A program made the position numbers and the translations under genes. 64,000 nucleotides of DNA from Lachnospiraceae bacterium (GTDB taxonomy: Bacteria; Bacillota; Clostridia; Lachnospirales; Lachnospiraceae), in the NCBI GenBank assembly GCA_021772075.1, contig JAETNQ010000018.1, forward strand, positions 1-64,000, written 5' to 3'. Below the pieces are notes generated by a model. It saw only the letters and a program-made list of their open reading frames with translations, did not search any database and was not told the DNA's origin. Position 1 is the first letter of the stretch. The number at the start of each line of letters is the position of its first letter. Below are positions 37,088 to 45,134 of the stretch, in pieces.

Positions 37088-38518
37088 TCATTCCTTATTT
37101 TCCCCGGTCAAAAAAACGGATTTTCCTCCTGCCTTCGTAATCTCGCCGATATCTTTTCCCAGTTCCCCCGCCAATATCTCTATGACTTTCGGGGAGCAAA
37201 AGCCGGACTGGCATCGTCCCATCCCTGCCCGTGTACGGCGTTTCACCCCGTCCAGCGTCTTCGCGCCAAGAGGCCTGTGGATTGCATCCAGAATCTCCCC
37301 TTCCGTCACCAGCTCGCAGCGGCATACCACATGAGCATAAGCCGGATTTTCCCTGATCATTTCCTGCCTTTCCTCATCCTCCGCTTCCGCCATAGAAAAA
37401 ATTCCTTTTCTTTCTTTGATAAAATCTTCTTTTTTCTCTGCAGGCAGGATATCCCGGATGATACCGGCCACGTATTCCCCTATCGCCGGCGCGCACGTAA
37501 GCCCCGGGGATTCTATCCCGGCCACATCGATAAACCCTTTGGCATCCTCCGCTTCTCCTATGACAAAATCGCCCCCCGCCTCATGCGCCCTCAGCCCGGC
37601 AAATGAAGTAATGATTTTTCCTGCGGGCAGGCCGTTGACACTCACCGCCCCCCTTTCCAGCACTGCTTCCAGTCCTGATGCGGTCGTATTCACGCCTTCC
37701 TTATCCATAATATCTTCCGCCGTAGGGCCGGCCAATAGGTTTCCATGAACCGTAGGAGTCACCAATACCCCTTTTCCGTATTTTGTCGGCATCTGGAACA
37801 CCGTATGGGAAACATACCCTCCCGCCGTTTTGTCAAACAGGCAGTACTCCCCCTTCCTCGGCGTAATATGCAGCTTATGCCCGCTTACCATATTATGGAA
37901 AACATCCGCATATACTCCTGCCGCATTCACCACCACTTTCGTAAAAAACTCCCCTTTCGCCGTCTCCAGGCGGTACCCCTCTTCTACTTTTACGATCTTA
38001 TCCACTTCCGTATCCAAATAAAATTCCACACCATTGACCGACGCATTTTCCGCCAAAGCGATCGTCAGCCCAAAAGGGCAGACGATCCCTCCCGTTGGCG
38101 CATATAGCGCGGCAATCACCCCGCGGGACAAATTCGGTTCCAATCCGGCAAGTTCTTCCCCTTCTACAATCCGCAGTCCCTCCACGCCGTTTTTCTTTCC
38201 CCGTTCCAGCAATTCCTCCAGTTTTTCCCTGTCTGCCTCATCAAAGCAAAGAACCAGGGAGCCATTCCTCCGAAACGGAAAGTCAAGCTGCCCGGAAAGA
38301 CCCTCCATCAAACGATTCCCCCTCAGGTTCAGAGCCGCCTTCTTCGTTCCTGGCTTCGCATCATAGCCTGCATGGACAATACCGCTATTCGCCTTGGAAG
38401 TTCCTTCGCAAATATCGGAAGCTTTCTCCAGCACTGCCGCCTTCCATTTATATGCGGATAACTCACGGGCGACTGCACAGCCGCTTACCCCTGCCCCGAT
38501 AATAATCACATCATACAT
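37088..38518 (-). CDS. Glycerol-3-phosphate dehydrogenase-like FAD oxidoreductase with BFD domain
   Basis: 476 residues. DAO-type FAD domain (MYDVIIIGAGVSGCAVA through ITPRKGEYCLFDK and VAGIESPGLTCAPAIGEYVAGI), then a C-terminal BFD-like [2Fe-2S] domain with CRCE and GRCQSGFC. This fusion corresponds to GlpA-type anaerobic G3P dehydrogenase in Clostridia, oxidising G3P to DHAP. Its stop is 29 bp before the next gene's start, so all four genes are probably one operon with glpK. Confidence 0.9.
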   Translation of the reverse strand: MYDVIIIGAGVSGCAVARELSAYKWKAAVLEKASDICEGTSKANSGIVHAGYDAKPGTKKAALNLRGNRLMEGLSGQLDFPFRRNGSLVLCFDEADREKLEELLERGKKNGVEGLRIVEGEELAGLEPNLSRGVIAALYAPTGGIVCPFGLTIALAENASVNGVEFYLDTEVDKIVKVEEGYRLETAKGEFFTKVVVNAAGVYADVFHNMVSGHKLHITPRKGEYCLFDKTAGGYVSHTVFQMPTKYGKGVLVTPTVHGNLLAGPTAEDIMDKEGVNTTASGLEAVLERGAVSVNGLPAGKIITSFAGLRAHEAGGDFVIGEAEDAKGFIDVAGIESPGLTCAPAIGEYVAGIIRDILPAEKKEDFIKERKGIFSMAEAEDEERQEMIRENPAYAHVVCRCELVTEGEILDAIHRPLGAKTLDGVKRRTRAGMGRCQSGFCSPKVIEILAGELGKDIGEITKAGGKSVFLTGENKE

Positions 38519-38564
38519 ATTTACCCTTTTCTCCTTGTCTTATCTGCCCTCCGCGCGGATCCAT

Positions 38565-39563
38565 CTATTCGGAATCTCTGTTTCCTTCCCGTATTCCGGC
38601 CAGCATATTGGCATACTGCTGTTGCTCTGACTTCGGAACCTTCAATGCCTCCATCGCCTGTTCCACAGGCCACCCCATACTTTCCATCAGATTCTTTATT
38701 GAAGACAGAACCCCTTCTTTTATTCCTTCTTTTATTCCTTTTTTTATTCCGCTCTCTTCTATTCCTTTGCTTAGATTACACATAATCGACACCTCGCTTT
38801 CCAATGTCTTTGTCATCCTGATATCAAATTCCTCCTGCAGAATCTTCTTTTTCTCCTCCACTTCCTTTTCCGATGAAAGCAATACATCCAAAAGCTTTAA
38901 TATTCCCTGATATCTGTCACTCCCAGAACGTCCCAGGCAAATCATAATTACAGTCATCAGATCATAATTTTCCCGCTTTTCCAATGCCTCCCCTATCAGA
39001 TTTTCTTCTTGGATGAAATACCTCGTAATAGTATTCTCCCTGTTTTTTGGCGGATGCGGACATATCCATATAGAATAAACTTTTTTCATTTTTTCATAAT
39101 GCGCTTCTATAAACTCTGTTCCATATTGTGATGAAATCATACGGCTACAGTAATAAATACCACGTTTAACGAGAGGATATCCGGGGTAAAAATCATTTTG
39201 CGCTTCTATATTTATAATCAGCCTTATGGCCTCTGCCTTTTTTGGAACTGTAGCCCAGAAACGAATATCATACGCAATCGTGCCTTCCCGAATCGTGCTG
39301 TCTTCTGTATTCATCCCCTTTATTTGCCCGCTTTCTCCCATCCCCTCATCCGGATTTAACTCCATTTGCGCAACTTGGGGATCACCTTCTATATATTTCT
39401 CCGCAATTTCATCCACATCAAAATCACGATACTCTTCCAAACAGCTTTTCATGATCCATGCAAGAATCTCCTTATTTGCCAACAGCCTTTTGCACGATGC
39501 GTCATAAGATGCGTTCTTACCTGCTGAAACCAGATTTCTTGCAAGCATATTCTCTGTTATCAT
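38565..39563 (-). CDS. Rpn-family PD-(D/E)XK nuclease
   Basis: 332 residues, related to RpnA/transposase_31-like nucleases. The core is AYDIRFWATVP, then IINIEAQNDFYPGYPLVKRGIYYCSRMISSQ, giving the D..E-x-Q catalytic array. The C-terminal 60 residues contain GIKKGIKEGIKEG, encoded by 12-bp DNA repeats, a known length-variable feature of the family. These proteins are often spread between genomes and may promote recombination or act in defence. Nearby there is no transposase end or toxin partner. Confidence 0.85.
   Translation of the reverse strand: MITENMLARNLVSAGKNASYDASCKRLLANKEILAWIMKSCLEEYRDFDVDEIAEKYIEGDPQVAQMELNPDEGMGESGQIKGMNTEDSTIREGTIAYDIRFWATVPKKAEAIRLIINIEAQNDFYPGYPLVKRGIYYCSRMISSQYGTEFIEAHYEKMKKVYSIWICPHPPKNRENTITRYFIQEENLIGEALEKRENYDLMTVIMICLGRSGSDRYQGILKLLDVLLSSEKEVEEKKKILQEEFDIRMTKTLESEVSIMCNLSKGIEESGIKKGIKEGIKEGVLSSIKNLMESMGWPVEQAMEALKVPKSEQQQYANMLAGIREGNRDSE
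38714..38749. repeat. Three 12-bp tandem repeats inside the Rpn gene
   Basis: CTTCTTTTATTC twice and CTTTTTTTATTC once, in frame, coding for the Gly-Ile-Lys-Glu/Lys repeats on the minus strand. Change in copy number would keep the frame. Confidence 0.8.
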
Positions 39564-39609
39564 CCCTTGTACTCCCCTTTTTCCTTTATTTTACCATATC
39601 CCCCCTATA

Positions 39610-40365
39610 TCATCCACTTTTCTTTTTCCCGCCGGCCACAAACAAGGCGATGCCCGCCGCCACCGTAAAAATAGAAATAAACTGCGATGTAGATAAAAAA
39701 CCCACGCTTCCTCTTATCAGATCGCCCCTGTAAAACTCCAGTATAAACCTTCCGACACTATACAGAACCAAATACAGCCCGCCGATCTGCCCGTCCCCTT
39801 TCTTTCTTTTGGCATACCAGATCAAAACAAAAAAAAGCAAAAAATCAAGGCCGCTGGAAATCAGCTGCGTCGGCAGAAGGCGGATGCCGTTCGGCGCATA
39901 CTTCGATTCATGGAATATGATACCCAAAGGGCTTTCTGTCTCCTTTCCATAACAGCATCCTGCCAGAAAACATCCGATCCGGCCGAATCCCTGCGCCAAT
40001 GCCACGGAAGGGATCAGCATGTCAAAATAAGCGAGGAATTTCAGCCCCTTGATTTTCGAATACAGCATGGCAGACAAAATACCGCCTATAATCCCCCCGT
40101 AAACGACCCACCCGTCTGCTAAATGATGCATGATATCCGGATTTTCCATTATATTTTTTATATTTGTAATAAAATACAGCAATTTCGAACCGGAAAAGCC
40201 TCCCACCACGCACCAGATGACATAATTAAATACATGATCCGCCTCTAAACCATATTTTTTTGCCCGGTATTCCCCTACAAAATATGCCGAAATAATACCA
40301 ATTGCTATCATCAGGCCATAACCATATATAGTAAACGGCCCAATGGAAAATAACTCATTTTTCAT
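39610..40365 (-). CDS. lgt: Prolipoprotein diacylglyceryl transferase
   Basis: 251 residues with about seven membrane segments. Family motifs: PFTIYGYGLMIAIGIISAYF, CVVGGFSGSKLLYF, HHLADGWVVYGGIIGGI and the signature GRIGCFLAGCCYGKET (the form seen in Clostridia). It adds diacylglycerol to the lipobox cysteine of prelipoproteins such as the DUF3048 protein in this window. It is transcribed towards the Rpn gene. Confidence 0.96.
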   Translation of the reverse strand: MKNELFSIGPFTIYGYGLMIAIGIISAYFVGEYRAKKYGLEADHVFNYVIWCVVGGFSGSKLLYFITNIKNIMENPDIMHHLADGWVVYGGIIGGILSAMLYSKIKGLKFLAYFDMLIPSVALAQGFGRIGCFLAGCCYGKETESPLGIIFHESKYAPNGIRLLPTQLISSGLDFLLFFVLIWYAKRKKGDGQIGGLYLVLYSVGRFILEFYRGDLIRGSVGFLSTSQFISIFTVAAGIALFVAGGKKKSG

Positions 40366-40486
40366 CCATATCCTCCATTCTTTCCGCTTGTCCCATCCCC
40401 CGCCTTATTACCCCTCAATGCAACGATGTTCATGCAACACAGTTAGTGTAGCACAATATGTTAGATGTTTCAATGAAAGGAACGGA

Positions 40487-40618
40487 GGGAATCCATTTTT
40501 GGGGACGGGATAGCGCGCTGGAAGAGGGAGGCGGAAGAAAGGCAGAGAGGGGCGGTAAGGGGGGACGGTTTTTGCTGTTGCATACCATTAGCAATTCCGT
40601 CTACAAAAATGGATTCCC
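40487..40618. mobile_element. 132-bp short inverted-repeat element
   Basis: Terminal inverted repeats: GGGAATCCATTTTTGGGGAC at 40487 against GGGAATCCATTTTTGTAGAC read inward from 40618, with matches continuing weakly for some further bases. The interior is purine-rich and has no gene. No flanking direct duplication is evident, so transposition is only suggested. It lies between lgt and the GntR promoter. Confidence 0.5.
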
Positions 40619-40645
40619 ATATTTTCACTTATCATAATTTTCCTC

Positions 40646-40674
40646 TTGACAATAATATACCTAATGAATATAAT
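40646..40674 (+). promoter_or_regulatory. Consensus SigA promoter of the GntR-ABC operon
   Basis: TTGACA (40646-40651), 17-nt spacer, TATAAT (40669-40674): a full match to consensus, so the operon must be held down by a repressor. Confidence 0.9.
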
Positions 40675-40698
40675 GTACTTAATCAATAAGTACATTAT
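40670..40698 (+). promoter_or_regulatory. GntR/YtrA-type operator
   Basis: Perfect 12-bp inverted repeat ATAATGTACTTA (40670-40681) and TAAGTACATTAT (40687-40698) with a 5-nt spacer. It overlaps the -10 box and likely transcription start, a classic autorepression position for the adjacent GntR gene. Confidence 0.85.
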
Positions 40699-40717
40699 TG
40701 CACAAAGGAGTACACAT

Positions 40718-41095
40718 GTGGAAATCATAATCAGCAGTAATACAAATAAACCCATTTATGAACAGATTACCTCACAAATCAAAGCAATGGTGATGAGCGG
40801 GGAACTGCAGACAGGAGACCCTATTCCTTCCATGCGTTCATTGGCAAAGTCCATCCATGTCAGCGTCATCACCGTGCAAAAGGCGTACGAAGACCTGCAG
40901 CGGGACGGATTTATTGAAACCACCGTGGGCCGGGGCAGTTTCATATCTGCCCGGAACAAAGACTTTTTTCAGGAAGAACAGCAGCGGCGGGCAGAAGAAC
41001 ATTTGCAGGAAGCTGCGGATATTGCGCGCGCAAGCGGGATTCCCCTGGACAAGATGATAGAACTTCTCACAATCTTTTATCAGGAAGAAGAATAA
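40718..41095 (+). CDS. GntR-family repressor (YtrA subfamily)
   Basis: 125 residues. A winged-helix domain covers residues 10-75 (IYEQITSQIKAMVMSGELQTGDPIPSMRSLAKSIHVS), with only a short helical tail behind, as in the YtrA subfamily that lacks a large effector domain. Such regulators sit ahead of ABC transporters, as here. The start is GTG at 40718 with AAAGGAG 7 nt before it; the longer frame from 40646 would read the promoter as protein. Confidence 0.92.
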   Translation: MEIIISSNTNKPIYEQITSQIKAMVMSGELQTGDPIPSMRSLAKSIHVSVITVQKAYEDLQRDGFIETTVGRGSFISARNKDFFQEEQQRRAEEHLQEAADIARASGIPLDKMIELLTIFYQEEE

Positions 41096-41120
41096 GAAGA
41101 GCGCAGAAATGGAGAAAAAA

Positions 41121-41984
41121 ATGACAGACGCAATTTTACAGATCGAAAATCTAACCAAACAATATTCCGGCTTCTTGCTGGACCACGTTTCCTTTTCCAT
41201 ACCCAAAGGCTCCATCATGGGATTGATCGGCGAAAACGGAGCGGGTAAAAGCACAACGATCAAAGCCGCCCTCGGCCTTATTAAAAAAGAGGACGGGAAG
41301 GTTTCTTTCTGGGGGCAGGAGCTTTCCATGAACGAAAATCTAAGGGAGGATATCGGCGTTGTATTTGACGGCATCAATTTTTACGAAACCTTGACGCCCG
41401 CTAAAGTCGGCAGCATTTCCAACGCCGCATACAAGCAGTGGAACAGCTCCCTTTACAGCGATTACCTCCGGCGTTTCAAGCTTCCTGCCGACAAGGAAAT
41501 CAAAGAGTTTTCCAAAGGAATGAAAACAAAACTATGTATTGCGGCCGCGCTTTCCCACAATCCCAAACTGCTTATTCTGGACGAAGCGACCAGCGGCCTG
41601 GATCCGGTAATAAGGGATGATATTCTGGATGTTTTCCTGGAATTCGTCCAGGATGAAAACCATTCTATCCTGATGTCCTCCCATATCTCCAGCGATCTTG
41701 AAAAAATAGCAGACTATATTACGTTTATCCACCAAGGAAAGGTTCTTTTTTGCAAATCGAAAGACGAACTCCGGTATCGGTATGGAATCATCCGTTGCAA
41801 AACGGAAGTCTTCCATTCCATCGATCCGTCAGAAATCCTTGCCTGCCGGAAAGACGACTACCAATGGAACGTATTAACTGCCGATAAAGAAAGCGCGCGG
41901 CGCAAGTATAAAAATGCGGTCATTGATGATGCATCGATCGATGATATCCTCTTGTTATATGTGAAAGGAGAACAGCCGAAATGA
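41121..41984 (+). CDS. ABC transporter ATP-binding protein (YtrB-like)
   Basis: 287 residues. Walker A GENGAGKSTT (about residue 40), signature FSKGMKTKLCIAAAL, Walker B LLILDEATSGLDP, then a C-terminal extension of about 80 residues. In this subfamily it powers an ABC-2 type exporter or stress-response channel. I prefer the ATG at 41121 (GGAG 7 nt upstream) over one at 41109. It overlaps the permease start by 4 nt (ATGA). Confidence 0.93.
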   Translation: MTDAILQIENLTKQYSGFLLDHVSFSIPKGSIMGLIGENGAGKSTTIKAALGLIKKEDGKVSFWGQELSMNENLREDIGVVFDGINFYETLTPAKVGSISNAAYKQWNSSLYSDYLRRFKLPADKEIKEFSKGMKTKLCIAAALSHNPKLLILDEATSGLDPVIRDDILDVFLEFVQDENHSILMSSHISSDLEKIADYITFIHQGKVLFCKSKDELRYRYGIIRCKTEVFHSIDPSEILACRKDDYQWNVLTADKESARRKYKNAVIDDASIDDILLLYVKGEQPK

Positions 41985-42634
41985 AAAGCCTTGTTTTAAA
42001 AGATTTATATAATATCAGCCACAATAGCAAATCCATGCTCTTTATCCTTCTTTTTTTCGCCGTCGTATTTCTTCCCTCCTCCGGCATACAAGGATATGTC
42101 TATACATGCGCGCTCTTGTGCAGCATGATGATCGTCACCACCTTTTCTTTCGACGAGCGTTCCAACTGGACGCCTTATGCATTAGTCATGCCCGTCTCCA
42201 GAAATGATCTGGTTGCCAGCAAGTATATCGTCCTTTTTCTTTTTTCCTCCATCGGCGTTCTGTTCGGCCTTATTTTTGGAACCATCGGGGGTTTTATCCA
42301 TAGAACCATGGGCATTGTACCGGAAACCCTTTCCGAAATGCCGCTTTCTATGGCAGCGCTTACCGCTTTGGCATTTTCTACCGTTTTCGGCAGCATATCC
42401 ATTCCCCTCACTTTAAAATTCGGCGCCGAAAAAGGCCGTATTCTCGTGTTCGCATCCGTTTTCATCCCGGTTGCCATCTGCTATATCGCATACCGCCTGC
42501 TGGCTGCCCTTGGCATTACCATGACCGATTCCCTCCTGGCAGCCCTCCTGTATGCCTCTCCGGCCATCGCGCTTATCTGGAACTATTTGATGTTCAAAAT
42601 AAGCTGCTCTATTTTTTCCAAAAAAGAATTTTAA
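41981..42634 (+). CDS. ABC-2 type permease
   Basis: 217 residues, about six membrane segments, beginning MKSLVLKDLYNI, the usual N-terminal amphipathic helix of this class. There are no soluble domains. With the ATPase and GntR it forms a YtrABC-like three-gene operon; related loci respond to cell-wall antibiotics, but the inducer here is unknown. The permease sequence carries no substrate clue. Confidence 0.88.
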   Translation: MKSLVLKDLYNISHNSKSMLFILLFFAVVFLPSSGIQGYVYTCALLCSMMIVTTFSFDERSNWTPYALVMPVSRNDLVASKYIVLFLFSSIGVLFGLIFGTIGGFIHRTMGIVPETLSEMPLSMAALTALAFSTVFGSISIPLTLKFGAEKGRILVFASVFIPVAICYIAYRLLAALGITMTDSLLAALLYASPAIALIWNYLMFKISCSIFSKKEF

Positions 42635-42780
42635 GCCGGGCCGGAAGCGGAAAATGATACCATATAACCAATTGATTTTTTGCAAATGCGGTGATAAGAT
42701 GGGTATATGGCCATAGCGGCCGCCAAATATATACAGGAAAGGTTTTTTATTCCATAAAATCGAATCAAGGAGATGTTATT

Positions 42781-43176
42781 ATGTACACAATGAAACCAGA
42801 ATATTACACCGGCATTGAATTTATTGACAAAGAGCATACGCGTCTGTTTGAATTGGCAGAGGAAACCCATGAACTGCTTTACGATGATCTTCTGCAGGAC
42901 AAATCCGACCGCATCATACACTTAGTATCCGAACTCATCAATTATACCAAAACACATTTTGCCCACGAAGAAGCTTACCAGAAAAGCATCCATTACGCCT
43001 ATATAAAGGAACATGCCGCACAGCACCGCCAGTTTGAAGACAGTCTTCTTGAAATCGATCTGGATGAAATCGAGGATGATTTTGAAACCCAGAACGACAC
43101 TGTGGAACAGCTTCTGGAATTCCTTATCAACTGGCTGGTCAACCATATACAGAAAGTGGATATGTTTATCAAATAA
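42781..43176 (+). CDS. Bacteriohemerythrin
   Basis: 131 residues. All diiron ligands are visible: His19, His59 and Glu63 (HFAHEEAY), His78 and His82 (EHAAQH), His122 and Asp127 (NHIQKVD). The protein binds oxygen, useful to an anaerobe for sensing, storing or scavenging O2. The start at 42781 has AAGGAGA well placed. It is monocistronic. Confidence 0.95.
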   Translation: MYTMKPEYYTGIEFIDKEHTRLFELAEETHELLYDDLLQDKSDRIIHLVSELINYTKTHFAHEEAYQKSIHYAYIKEHAAQHRQFEDSLLEIDLDEIEDDFETQNDTVEQLLEFLINWLVNHIQKVDMFIK

Positions 43177-43199
43177 CCGAATATTACATATAATGTTAC

Positions 43200-43228
43200 C
43201 AGGCAGGGAAGAATATCCTCCCTGCCTG
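43200..43228. other. Ten-bp hairpin in convergent gap after bacteriohemerythrin
   Basis: CAGGCAGGGA with TCCCTGCCTG, 9-nt loop. It lies between two converging genes but lacks a T-run on either strand, so a simple terminator role is doubtful; it may protect 3' ends. Confidence 0.45.
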
Positions 43229-43267
43229 ATAATATGGATCCTTATAAAAATTACCGGAGCATGCTTT

Positions 43268-43299
43268 ATCGAAGGAAACTTTCATCGAAGGAAACTTTC
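43268..43299. repeat. 16-bp tandem duplication at the smsB stop codon
   Basis: ATCGAAGGAAACTTTC is present twice head to tail (43268-43283, 43284-43299). Removing one copy still leaves smsB ending in Arg then a TAA, so the event is neutral for the protein. Confidence 0.9.
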
Positions 43300-44205
43300 G
43301 ATTATAACGGCCTCCGCTTCCTCTTCCGTCATTCCAAAAGAACGCAGTTTCAAAAGCTGCTCCGTATTGATTCTTCCAATGGCGGCTTCATGGACGATTT
43401 GGGCATCCACGTTTCTTGCATCTATTTCCGGTATGGAACACACCTGCGCTTCATCCATAATAATCGAATCGCACTGGATATGAGCCTTGCAAAGGGCGTT
43501 CCCCACCGCGTTAGGATGGAACGTCTGACGCGAGATTCCCTTCGCTACGGAACGGGATACGATCTGCGCGGAACTGCCGCTGCCGTTCATTCTCACTTCC
43601 ATATTGGAAACCGCCGACTGGCTGCCATGAGTCATCAATTTTTCCATAACGACCAGCCTGCTCCCCGGCCCCATATCCACATCCGTTTTCCTTTCCGTGG
43701 AATCCACTCCCCGGATCTGAGCCGTATCCAACGTAAATATTGCCCCTTCTTCCAGGTCAATCCGCGTTACCGGATTCAATATATTTCGCCCGGTTCCCTC
43801 CCCTTCTCCATAATGTTTTTCTTCATAAACCACCTTCGCATTTTTTCCTACATGAAAAGCGTGTATCCCGTCATGCCGCGCCTCGTTGCAGCCGCTGTTA
43901 TGAATGCCGCATCCCGCAACGATCACTACATCCGCGCCTTCCTCGATATAAAAGTCATTATATACGATATCCGTCACGCCGGACTTTGCGATCACCACAG
44001 GGATATGCACCTGTTCTCCCCTTGCCTCGCCGCTGATGTATACATCGATTCCCGGCTTGTCTTCTTTTCTTCTTATTTTAATATGCTCGCTGTCGCCATG
44101 GCAAAGCGCCTGTCCGTTATATCTAAGATTATATGCTCCTTCCTGGCGGAAACCGCTCGCATCTATCGTCTTCAAAACGCTATTTGTTACCGCATCCAAT
44201 TCCAT
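43282..44205 (-). CDS. smsB: Iron-sulfur scaffold protein SmsB (SufB/D-like)
   Basis: 307 residues, shorter than SufB (about 470). A right-handed beta-helix core typical of SufB/SufD is seen (ILNPVTRIDLEEGAIFTLDTAQIRGVDSTERK, SIIMDEAQVCSIPEIDARNVDAQIVHEAAIGRI) and the conserved late Cys (QVCSIPEI) is present. Together with the ATPase it makes the two-gene SMS system, seen in anaerobes and archaea, that builds Fe-S clusters. It overlaps the ATPase gene by 26 nt. Confidence 0.9.
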   Translation of the reverse strand: MELDAVTNSVLKTIDASGFRQEGAYNLRYNGQALCHGDSEHIKIRRKEDKPGIDVYISGEARGEQVHIPVVIAKSGVTDIVYNDFYIEEGADVVIVAGCGIHNSGCNEARHDGIHAFHVGKNAKVVYEEKHYGEGEGTGRNILNPVTRIDLEEGAIFTLDTAQIRGVDSTERKTDVDMGPGSRLVVMEKLMTHGSQSAVSNMEVRMNGSGSSAQIVSRSVAKGISRQTFHPNAVGNALCKAHIQCDSIIMDEAQVCSIPEIDARNVDAQIVHEAAIGRINTEQLLKLRSFGMTEEEAEAVIIESFLR

Positions 44206-44938
44206 AGCCGCCGACTCCTTTCCTGTTTATACACGCGCATTCCCGTCCATCCCCGAACAGCCCCGGAAGGATTTCCTCTGCGCCGCCGCATGCATCTACC
44301 ATTCCCTCCCGGATGACCAATATCCGATCCGCCATACGGATGATCTTCTCCTGATGGGAAATCAGCAGAAGGGTTTCCTTTTTTTCCCTGTGGATCTTCT
44401 CAAATTCGTCCACAAGCATAGAAAAACTCCATAAATCTATGCCTGCCTCTGGTTCGTCAAAAATACAGAGCTTATGGCTTTTTGCCAGAACAGTAGCGAT
44501 TTCCACCCGTTTCCTTTCTCCTCCCGACAACGTAGCGTCCACTTCCCTGTCCAAATATTCCCCTGCACACATCCCCACGCTGCTGAGCAGATCGCAGCAT
44601 ACATGCTCCGGCAGATCCTTTCCAGCCGCCAGATTCAGCAGCCGCCGGATCGTCATCCCCTTAAAGGCAGGGGGCTGCTGGAAAGCATAACCAATTCCCG
44701 CATTCGCCCTTTCGTCCAGGCTCATCCCTGTGATATCCTCTCCATCCAGCAGGATCTTCCCTTCCGAAGCGGCAAGGACTCCCATAAGAAGCTTGGCCAC
44801 CGTAGACTTTCCGCCCCCGTTCGGCCCGGTGACTACCAGCATTTCCCCGTCCCCCACCGTAAAATTAATATCTTTCACTATTGTAATCTTTTCACCATTT
44901 TCTATGACCTCATAGGTCAGATTACGCACATCCAGCAT
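44180..44938 (-). CDS. smsC: Fe-S assembly ATPase SmsC (SufC-like)
   Basis: 252 residues. Walker A GPNGGGKST, signature LSGGERKRVEIA, and the diagnostic SufC Walker B segment IFDEPEAGIDLWSF. It partners with SmsB and drives cluster assembly with ATP. There is no sufS, sufU or sufA nearby; the nifS at 9.5-10.6 kb is a desulfurase but is probably tied to ThiI. The name is assigned by family and by the minimal two-gene layout. Confidence 0.9.
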   Translation of the reverse strand: MLDVRNLTYEVIENGEKITIVKDINFTVGDGEMLVVTGPNGGGKSTVAKLLMGVLAASEGKILLDGEDITGMSLDERANAGIGYAFQQPPAFKGMTIRRLLNLAAGKDLPEHVCCDLLSSVGMCAGEYLDREVDATLSGGERKRVEIATVLAKSHKLCIFDEPEAGIDLWSFSMLVDEFEKIHREKKETLLLISHQEKIIRMADRILVIREGMVDACGGAEEILPGLFGDGRECACINRKGVGGYGIGCGNK

Positions 44939-45134
44939 TTCTCATCCTCTTTTCTGTTTATGCCATGACTTTCTGCTTCCGATTTTGTTTATTATACCTT
45001 TTCTTTTTTCTTCGTGCAAGTCTTTGTGCATCGGGCATCGAAAACAGAAAAAATTCTATACAGATTATTTCGAAAGTGATATGATAAATTTAACGTAGTT
45101 ACATGCTTTATCAACAGAACTTGGAGGTAATGTT

